Shown here in pieces: positions 6,532 to 10,656 of a stretch of DNA of 10,656 bases; the stretch's first letter is position 1, and every line of letters begins with the position of its first letter. The stretch is from DATKWD01 sp035529695 (lineage in GTDB: Bacteria; Actinomycetota; Acidimicrobiia; Acidimicrobiales; Salinilacustritrichaceae): NCBI GenBank assembly GCA_035529695.1, contig DATKWD010000087.1, forward strand, positions 1 through 10,656, written 5' to 3'. A program made the translations under genes and the position numbers. The notes under the pieces are model-generated. The model had not been told where the DNA came from, did not search any database, and worked only from the letters and a program-made list of their open reading frames with translations.

Positions 6532-7476
6532 ATGAGCCCGATCATGCGGCCGACCAACCAGCACGTCACCGAGTACGTCGACGAGGGGTTCACGGTCGTG
6601 CCCGGACTCGTCGACGACGACACGCTGGAGGGGCTGCGCGGCGAGGCGGCACGGTTCGCCAACGGCGAGTACCCGGTCGCCAACCCGCCCGACCTGCCGC
6701 CTGATGCGACCGAGGACGACGCGCTCGGCTCGATCCTGGCGGTGCACTTCCCTCACTGGGTCAGCGAGGTGTGTCGTGATGCGGTCGTGCATCCGGGCAT
6801 GGTCGAGGCGGTGTCGATGCTCACTGGTGCCCACCTCCCGCACTGGGACGGCTCGGCCAAGGCCATGCAGACCATGCTCTTCCTCAAGCCGCCGGGCATG
6901 CCGGGCCAGGCGTGGCACCAGGACGAGCGCTTCATCCCCACCCGAGATCGCAGCCTCATGGGCGCATGGATCGCCCTCGACGACGCCGACGTCGACAACG
7001 GGTGTCTCTGGGTCCTGCCCCGATCACACCGTCCGGGGCGTCTCTACCCCACGGGCCCGCACGGCTCGGACGAGTTCGACGGGGCCGACGAGGCCCACGG
7101 ATTCGACGGGAGTGGCGAGGTGGCGGTCGAGGTCGAAGCCGGCGACGTCGTGTTCTTCAACGGCTATCTGTTGCACCGCTCGAAGGCGAACCGATCGACC
7201 GATCGCTTCCGCCGGGCGCTGGTGACCCACTACATGACGGCTGCCTCGTTGCTGCCGTGGAACCTCACCGGTGGTGGCGTCCCCGAAGGTGAGTCGGCTG
7301 CCACCTACGACAACCGCATCGTCACCCTGGTGTCCGGCGTCGATCCGAACGCCGAGGCGGGCTACGAGGTCCTGCCGACGACGACCTTCCTCCGCCACCG
7401 CGACGGCTTCGGCAAGGCGACGAGAGCCGAGCGGGCGACGATCGCACGCGGCTCGTCGACGGACCACACCACCTGA
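6532..7476 (+). CDS. phytanoyl-CoA dioxygenase (PhyH) family Fe(II)/2-oxoglutarate oxygenase
   Basis: 314 aa. PhyH-family enzymes couple 2-oxoglutarate decarboxylation to hydroxylation of an acyl-CoA or a small molecule. The iron facial triad is visible as His129 and Asp131 in WHQDERF and His215 in LLHRSKAN. Arg227 in RFRRALVTHY fits the 2-oxoglutarate-binding Arg, one residue further from the His than in human PHYH. GCLWVLPRSHRPG (157-169) is the usual core strand. An acidic, Gly-rich stretch (178-196) lies between the metal ligands. The C-terminal 65 residues are not clearly part of the core. The ATG at 6532 has GGGGGTGG 4 nt upstream; ATG 6544 is an alternative. Convergent with the nitronate monooxygenase gene. 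The substrate cannot be deduced; many bacterial members act outside phytanate metabolism. Confidence 0.9.
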   Translation: MSPIMRPTNQHVTEYVDEGFTVVPGLVDDDTLEGLRGEAARFANGEYPVANPPDLPPDATEDDALGSILAVHFPHWVSEVCRDAVVHPGMVEAVSMLTGAHLPHWDGSAKAMQTMLFLKPPGMPGQAWHQDERFIPTRDRSLMGAWIALDDADVDNGCLWVLPRSHRPGRLYPTGPHGSDEFDGADEAHGFDGSGEVAVEVEAGDVVFFNGYLLHRSKANRSTDRFRRALVTHYMTAASLLPWNLTGGGVPEGESAATYDNRIVTLVSGVDPNAEAGYEVLPTTTFLRHRDGFGKATRAERATIARGSSTDHTT

Positions 7477-7478
7477 GC

Positions 7479-7499
7479 GAACCCACGTTGCGGGGGTTC
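7479..7499. terminator. possible bidirectional terminator hairpin
   Basis: GAACCC (7479-7484) and GGGTTC (7494-7499) form a 6-bp stem with a 9-base loop in the 21-base gap between two convergent genes, reaching into the stop codon of the minus-strand gene. There is no T tract, so it is at best a weak terminator. Confidence 0.4.
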
Positions 7500-8625
7500 A
7501 GACCTCGACGGCGCTGAGGCGGTTCATCCGCTCGACACAGTCGATGTACTGCTCGACCATCTCAAAGATCACGTCGCGGGTCTTGCGGACCTTGGTCGCC
7601 TGGCCGATGACCTGACCGCACGGGTTGAAGTTCACGTCGACGGCCTGTTCGGGATAGCGATGCCCCCGCGTCACGGCTTCGATGGCCACCATCATCTGGA
7701 GTGGCATGCCGAGCGGTTCGGGCGTGTCGTCGGCCTCCCATGCGTCGGTCCAGTCGTTCTTCAGCATCCGGCACGGCTTGCCGGTGAACGACTTCGACCG
7801 GATGGTGTCGCGACTCGACGCGCCCAAGTAGCTCTTCATCTGCCCCGGCGGGATGTCGGCCTCTTCGACGGTCAACCACAGGGTTCCCGTCCACACACCT
7901 GCGGCTCCCATGGCCATGGCTGCGGCCATCTGTCGACCGTCGCCGATCCCGCCTGCGGCAAGCAATGGCATGTCGCCGATGGCATCGATGACCTCGGGCC
8001 ACAGCACGATCGAGCCGACATCACCGGTGTGGCCCCCGCCCTCTCCGCCTTGACAGACGACGAAGTCGAGGCCCGCCTCCTTGTGGTTGAGCGCATGCTT
8101 GACCGAACCGCAGAGCGCGCCGATGAGCCTGCCCGACTCCTGCACCTTGGTGACGATCTCGGCCGGGGGAGTGCCGAGCGCGTTGGCGATCAGCTTCACC
8201 CCGTCGTGGTCGAGGGCGACGTCGACGAGGGGCCCAGCGGTCGCCATCGTCCACCCCATCATCCCCGAGTGGGCTTCCTCACCTTCGGGGATCTCGGGCA
8301 CGTGGTGGTCCTCGAGAAGCTGGTGAGCGAAGCGCTTGTGATCGTCGGGGATCATCGCCCGCAGATCGGTCTCGAGCTTCTCGGCGTCGAACTCGCCCTG
8401 GCCCAGGTAGGTGTCGGGGATGACGATGTCGACGCCGTAGGGCTTGCCGTCGACGTGCTCGTCGATCCACTGGAGCTCGACCTCGAGCTGTTCGGGGCTG
8501 AAGCCGACGGCGCCGAGTACGCCGAAGCCGCCGGCCTTGGACACCTCGACGACGACGTCGCGGCAGTGGGTGAAGGCGAAGATCGGGAATTCGATTCCAA
8601 GGCGCTGTGCGAGTTCGGTCTGCAT
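7498..8625 (-). CDS. nitronate monooxygenase / 2-nitropropane dioxygenase family flavoprotein
   Basis: 375 aa. These FMN-dependent TIM-barrel enzymes oxidise alkyl nitronates; many actinobacterial members are poorly characterised oxidoreductases, some near lipid genes. Seen: an N-terminal barrel strand with IEFPIFAFTHCRDVV (11-25), where Met or Gly residues are more usual in the FMN site; the signature CQGGEGGGHTGDVG (191-204) with His199 at the place of the family's catalytic His; and LLAAGGIGDGRQ (221-232) for FMN phosphate. The C-terminal 100 residues (MKSYLGASSRDT onward) form the usual lid extension of this subgroup. ATG 8625 is preceded by a good leaderless promoter, which supports the start. 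It lies 51 bases downstream of the HExxH gene on the same strand but has its own promoter and operator. Confidence 0.9.
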   Translation of the reverse strand: MQTELAQRLGIEFPIFAFTHCRDVVVEVSKAGGFGVLGAVGFSPEQLEVELQWIDEHVDGKPYGVDIVIPDTYLGQGEFDAEKLETDLRAMIPDDHKRFAHQLLEDHHVPEIPEGEEAHSGMMGWTMATAGPLVDVALDHDGVKLIANALGTPPAEIVTKVQESGRLIGALCGSVKHALNHKEAGLDFVVCQGGEGGGHTGDVGSIVLWPEVIDAIGDMPLLAAGGIGDGRQMAAAMAMGAAGVWTGTLWLTVEEADIPPGQMKSYLGASSRDTIRSKSFTGKPCRMLKNDWTDAWEADDTPEPLGMPLQMMVAIEAVTRGHRYPEQAVDVNFNPCGQVIGQATKVRKTRDVIFEMVEQYIDCVERMNRLSAVEV

Positions 8626-8632
8626 GTTGACG

Positions 8633-8662
8633 ATCGTAGATCCGAACCTGACGCTGCGTCAG
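8633..8662 (-). promoter_or_regulatory. leaderless promoter of the nitronate monooxygenase gene with overlapping operator
   Basis: On the minus strand: -35 CTGACG (8662-8657), 18-base spacer, -10 TACGAT (8638-8633), then 7 bases to the ATG at 8625, so transcription should begin at the start codon. The -35 and spacer lie in a perfect dyad, CTGACG-CTG-CGTCAG (8648-8662, read on the plus strand), shaped like a TetR-family operator (TGAC...GTCA). A bound repressor would block RNA polymerase. Confidence 0.65.
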
Positions 8663-8676
8663 ATACCCATGGGACA

Positions 8677-9375
8677 TCAGGCTCGGAGACGGCGGACGGT
8701 CCGGGTGGGCCAGTTGTCGTCGGCGGCGTAGGCCCAACGTTCCATCGGGTTCTCGTAGTACGCGGCGACCTCGATGTGCTCGCCCAGCGAGTGGTCGGGA
8801 CGCATGCGCCAGCGGAGGAATCCGCGCACGGCGCCGAACACCATCCAGCCCACGTAGATCGGGGCGTAGAACGGGCCGAACCAGCGCGCCTGCCACACAT
8901 GGAGGTTCTCGTGGCGCTCGATCAACAGGCGGCGCCGCAGCGAGGGGGGCGTGTCGGCGTCGAAGTCGATGTCGCGACCTGCGGAGCTGATGACGTTGCC
9001 CTGCGCGAACACGAAGCCCTTTCGCACCGCGAACCCGCCGCCGTAGACGTGCCGGTTGCGGCGACGACTCAGCTCCGGGCGATAGTCGGGGTCGTCGTGC
9101 AGGGGCTGGACGGCGTGGACGGCCAGCGAGGCGGCAGTGTTCGAGATCGACCAGGTCGAGTCGAGGACGAATGCGGCAACACCTTCGGGCTCGTTCCAGT
9201 CGTAGATGCCCCGATGCCCGCTGATGAGCCCGTTGGCGGCGGCGACGCCGGCCAAGAGCCTCCGTGCTCCTGTCGGTGCACCGATCCGGCGGGTGATCCA
9301 CGAAACGATCGCCGCACCGGCGATCGCGGCGATCACCGCCTCTCGGGGCGAACCGTCGGTGTTGATGTCGGCCAT
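8677..9375 (-). CDS. membrane protein with HExxH motif, putative metallopeptidase-like
   Basis: 232 aa; I do not recognise a named family. The key feature is RHENLHVWQ (154-162), an HExxH motif (His155, Glu156, His159) followed by ENPMERWAYAADD (208-220), where Glu212 could be the third zinc ligand, as in gluzincins. The form HE-xx-HVWQ with a later NP-x-E-xx-A resembles the HExxH proteins found as DUF4157-like domains, but this is only a motif likeness. GNVISSAG (126-133) precedes it. Hydrophobic segments at about 13-28, 38-52 and 169-187 suggest membrane association, the last directly after the motif. ATG 9375 shares its A with the stop of the CPBP gene (TGATG), and GAGGGG (9389-9384) lies 8 nt upstream inside that gene, so translation is coupled. 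Peptidase activity is a guess. Confidence 0.7.
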   Translation of the reverse strand: MADINTDGSPREAVIAAIAGAAIVSWITRRIGAPTGARRLLAGVAAANGLISGHRGIYDWNEPEGVAAFVLDSTWSISNTAASLAVHAVQPLHDDPDYRPELSRRRNRHVYGGGFAVRKGFVFAQGNVISSAGRDIDFDADTPPSLRRRLLIERHENLHVWQARWFGPFYAPIYVGWMVFGAVRGFLRWRMRPDHSLGEHIEVAAYYENPMERWAYAADDNWPTRTVRRLRA

Positions 9376-10268
9376 CAGAAGAACCCCTCGTGTTGGAGCG
9401 CCAGAAGGTCGAAGCTGAGCGCGGCTGCGATGTGCAGGGCTGCGCCCCACCAGATGCTGCGGTACTTCAGCGCGAGGTGGCCGAGAGCGAGTGCGGTGAC
9501 GATGGCTCCAAGCGTCTCGGCCAGCGGCTTGTTGAAGTGGATCATCACGTAGGGGACCATCGACACATAGACCGCCATGATGCCCATGCGCGGGGCCAGG
9601 CCGAGAACGAGGAAGCCGCGGAAGAAGACCTCGACCGCCACGAACTGGACCGAGTACAGCACCCACCACCCGATGACGTAGGGCCAGAGTCCCTCGCCCG
9701 GTAGCGGGTCGTAGAACGGGTAGCGCGACTCGAACTCGGCGCCGAAGCTCGCCCAGACGATCACGGGCATTGCCGCGAAGTAGAGGAACACGTAGGGCCA
9801 GACGTGGGACCGGATGCCTCTGAGGCGCATGCCGAGATCGCCAGGGCTCAGATGGAGGAACCTCCGGGCGATCAGGAGCGGGACGGCGACCGAGAAGAAG
9901 ACCCTGACGGCGCTCCACAGGCTGAGTCCCCAGAACTTGCCGTGTGGGGTGTCGAGTATCGACTCGCCGACCTGGGCGGCTGCTGCGTCGAGGCCGACGG
10001 CCCGCAGCGCCGACTGCAGCCACTGCGGCTCGAAGGTCCGTCCGAAGTACTCGATGCCGATCAGGCAGAGGGCGCCGAGGAGCAACAGGGTTCCGATCGT
10101 CTCGTCGCTCGCCCGTCGGTCGCCGGTGCCGATGGCCTCGAGCGCTGCGGTGTTGGTGTCACGGCGCACATCGGTGACGTAGGTGCGCCAGGTGCGGGCG
10201 AGCCAACCGGTCGCGGCGTCGGTGTTGCGAGCGACCGTGGTCTCGGGTTCGTCGGTGGTCGACGACAT
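9375..10268 (-). CDS. CPBP-family intramembrane metalloprotease homologue
   Basis: 297 aa. The CPBP (Abi, Rce1-like) family cleaves or processes membrane proteins or prenylated peptides inside the membrane using Glu and His residues. The three motifs are seen: AVEVFFRG (211-218) with Glu213 and Arg217, where the usual EExxxR has Val in place of the first Glu; VMIHFNKP (241-248) with His244; and ALHIAAALSFD (277-287) with His279 and Asp287. About seven or eight hydrophobic segments run from residue 58 to the end; the first 57 residues are polar and probably cytoplasmic. ATG 10268 has TACAAC 6 nt upstream and no Shine-Dalgarno, as in leaderless genes. Coupled to the HExxH gene downstream. The name Abi does not imply phage defence here. 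Substrate unknown. Confidence 0.85.
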   Translation of the reverse strand: MSSTTDEPETTVARNTDAATGWLARTWRTYVTDVRRDTNTAALEAIGTGDRRASDETIGTLLLLGALCLIGIEYFGRTFEPQWLQSALRAVGLDAAAAQVGESILDTPHGKFWGLSLWSAVRVFFSVAVPLLIARRFLHLSPGDLGMRLRGIRSHVWPYVFLYFAAMPVIVWASFGAEFESRYPFYDPLPGEGLWPYVIGWWVLYSVQFVAVEVFFRGFLVLGLAPRMGIMAVYVSMVPYVMIHFNKPLAETLGAIVTALALGHLALKYRSIWWGAALHIAAALSFDLLALQHEGFF

Positions 10269-10274
10269 GTGCCC

Positions 10275-10280
10275 GTTGTA
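10275..10280 (-). promoter_or_regulatory. candidate -10 box of the CPBP gene
   Basis: TACAAC on the minus strand ends 6 nt before the ATG at 10268, the spacing of a leaderless start. The last base deviates from TANNNT and no good -35 is seen. Confidence 0.35.
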
Positions 10281-10339
10281 GTCGCTGCGGCAGGCTCGCT
10301 GACGTGGACATGGGTGGATGCGTGCGACCGGTGGTCTGG

Positions 10340-10345
10340 TAGGTT
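10340..10345 (+). promoter_or_regulatory. -10 box of the tRNA-Val gene
   Basis: TAGGTT lies 11 bases ahead of the tRNA 5' end, a typical actinobacterial -10 element for a stable RNA. The -35 region is not clear. Confidence 0.5.
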
Positions 10346-10356
10346 GTCCCGCTCAC

Positions 10357-10430
10357 GGGCCGTTAGCTCAGTTGGCTAGAGCACCTGCATGACGCGCAGG
10401 GGGTCAGGGGTTCAAGTCCCTTACGGCCCA
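10357..10430 (+). tRNA. tRNA-Val (anticodon GAC)
   Basis: 74 bases with a complete cloverleaf. The acceptor stem GGGCCGT pairs fully with ACGGCCC; the D arm is GCTC/GAGC. The anticodon stem CCTGC/GCAGG holds loop ATGACGC with T33 and anticodon GAC, reading GUC (Val). The T arm is AGGGG/CCCTT with loop TTCAAGT, and the discriminator base is A. CCA is not encoded. The 3' end is a likely integration target, since a recombinase gene fragment follows. Confidence 0.96.
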
Positions 10431-10442
10431 CCCGGAAACAAG

Positions 10443-10472
10443 CAGGTCAGGACCGGTTTCGGTCCTGACCTG
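10443..10472 (+). terminator. strong hairpin downstream of tRNA-Val
   Basis: CAGGTCAGGACCG, loop GTTT, CGGTCCTGACCTG: a perfect 13-bp GC-rich stem 12 bases after the tRNA. It is followed by TGTGTGCTT and not a clean T run. It probably ends tRNA transcription and, being symmetrical, may also stop read-through from the opposite-strand recombinase gene. Confidence 0.75.
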
Positions 10473-10491
10473 TGTGCTTCACGGATGGGGC

Positions 10492-10511
10492 CAGGCCGTA
10501 TTCAGGCCGTA
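10492..10511. repeat. tandem 9-bp direct repeat near the recombinase gene end
   Basis: CAGGCCGTA occurs twice (10492-10500, 10503-10511), separated by TT, a period of 11 bases, about one helical turn. Its GGCCGTA is the reverse complement of TACGGCC at the tRNA 3' end (10423-10429). Direct repeats on one face of the helix beside an integrase gene could be arm-type integrase sites; this is inference. Confidence 0.4.
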
Positions 10512-10532
10512 CACCGTCTCAGAAGCGACTCG

Positions 10533-10656
10533 TCAGGACGTGGCGGCGGCCTCATCCCAGGTGTCTTCGAGGGCGGCACGAATCCGTTGACGGACGGCCG
10601 GGAAGATGTGGCCGTAGGTGTCGATCGTGGTCTGGATCTTAGTGTGACCCAGGTCC
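10533..10656 (-). CDS. tyrosine recombinase (phage-type integrase), C-terminal end, partial
   Basis: Only the last 41 codons are in the window; the gene continues past the right edge. The visible part begins DLGHTKIQTTIDTYGHIFP and ends in a TGA at 10535-10533. This is the box II end of tyrosine recombinases: LGH carries one catalytic His, and the Tyr of DTYGH is the expected nucleophile that bonds to DNA. About 25 further residues are charged and Ala-rich, a normal tail. The gene points towards the tRNA-Val 3' end, 102 bases away, an arrangement typical of integrative elements or prophages at tRNA genes. No frame break is seen in the visible part. Confidence 0.88.
   Translation of the reverse strand, partial: DLGHTKIQTTIDTYGHIFPAVRQRIRAALEDTWDEAAATS

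Noticed and set aside
7660..9552. 630-codon plus-strand open frame
   Set aside because: It is antisense to the nitronate monooxygenase and HExxH genes, shows no domain, and arises from GC-rich third positions of the genes opposite.
9376..10023. Upstream extension of the HExxH gene frame
   Set aside because: It overlaps the well-supported CPBP gene in another frame and has shadow-like composition; a good Shine-Dalgarno supports ATG 9375.
9375..10268. Abortive-infection (phage defence) gene
   Set aside because: The old Abi name of the CPBP family is not evidence of defence; neighbours are metabolic and no other defence gene is present.
10431..10532. CRISPR-like repeat
   Set aside because: Only two 9-bp units 2 bases apart and one hairpin are present; there are no spacers or regular array.

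Overview
The window is high-GC, densely coded DNA with GTG and possibly TTG starts, short gene gaps, actinobacterial-type -10 boxes (TANNNT) placed 6-8 nt before several start codons, and many acyl-CoA enzymes. This fits a free-living high-GC actinobacterium, perhaps of the Acidimicrobiia/Ilumatobacter kind; the taxonomic guess is an inference.

Layout. Left part, plus strand: an S66 LD-carboxypeptidase (39-1004), a small four-helix membrane protein (1042-1473) and an acyl-CoA dehydrogenase with an IVD-type catalytic Glu (1526-2692). Middle, minus strand (transcribed right to left): an enoyl-CoA hydratase/isomerase (6415-5642), a condensation/wax-ester-synthase-like acyltransferase (5558-4227) and an alkaline-phosphatase-superfamily phosphodiesterase (4230-2767). 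The last two overlap as ATGA. The phosphodiesterase looks circularly permuted: the canonical C-terminal half comes first. Divergent from the hydratase is a phytanoyl-CoA dioxygenase-family protein (6532-7476), convergent with a nitronate monooxygenase-family flavoprotein (8625-7498). Right part, minus strand: a CPBP intramembrane protease homologue (10268-9375) coupled by TGATG to an unrecognised membrane protein with an HExxH motif (9375-8677). A tRNA-Val(GAC) gene (10357-10430), a strong hairpin and the 3' end of a tyrosine recombinase gene (10533-10656, running off the window) suggest that an integrated element starts at the tRNA and continues to the right.

How the genes may work together. 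Dehydrogenase, hydratase, hydroxylase, flavin oxygenase and acyltransferase suggest lipid or acyl-chain catabolism and remodelling, but no complete pathway is visible and no substrate can be named. Regulatory DNA is more structured than usual. An 8-mer, CGTTCTGG, recurs in three gene junctions. A CAAG-nn-CTTG palindrome lies in the divergent 6416-6531 region. A perfect CTGACG-CTG-CGTCAG dyad overlaps the nitronate monooxygenase promoter. No regulator gene lies in the window.

The most interesting items are the permuted phosphodiesterase with its coupled acyltransferase, the coupled CPBP/HExxH membrane pair, and the tRNA-Val/integrase junction. No gene-free stretch exceeds about 120 bases.
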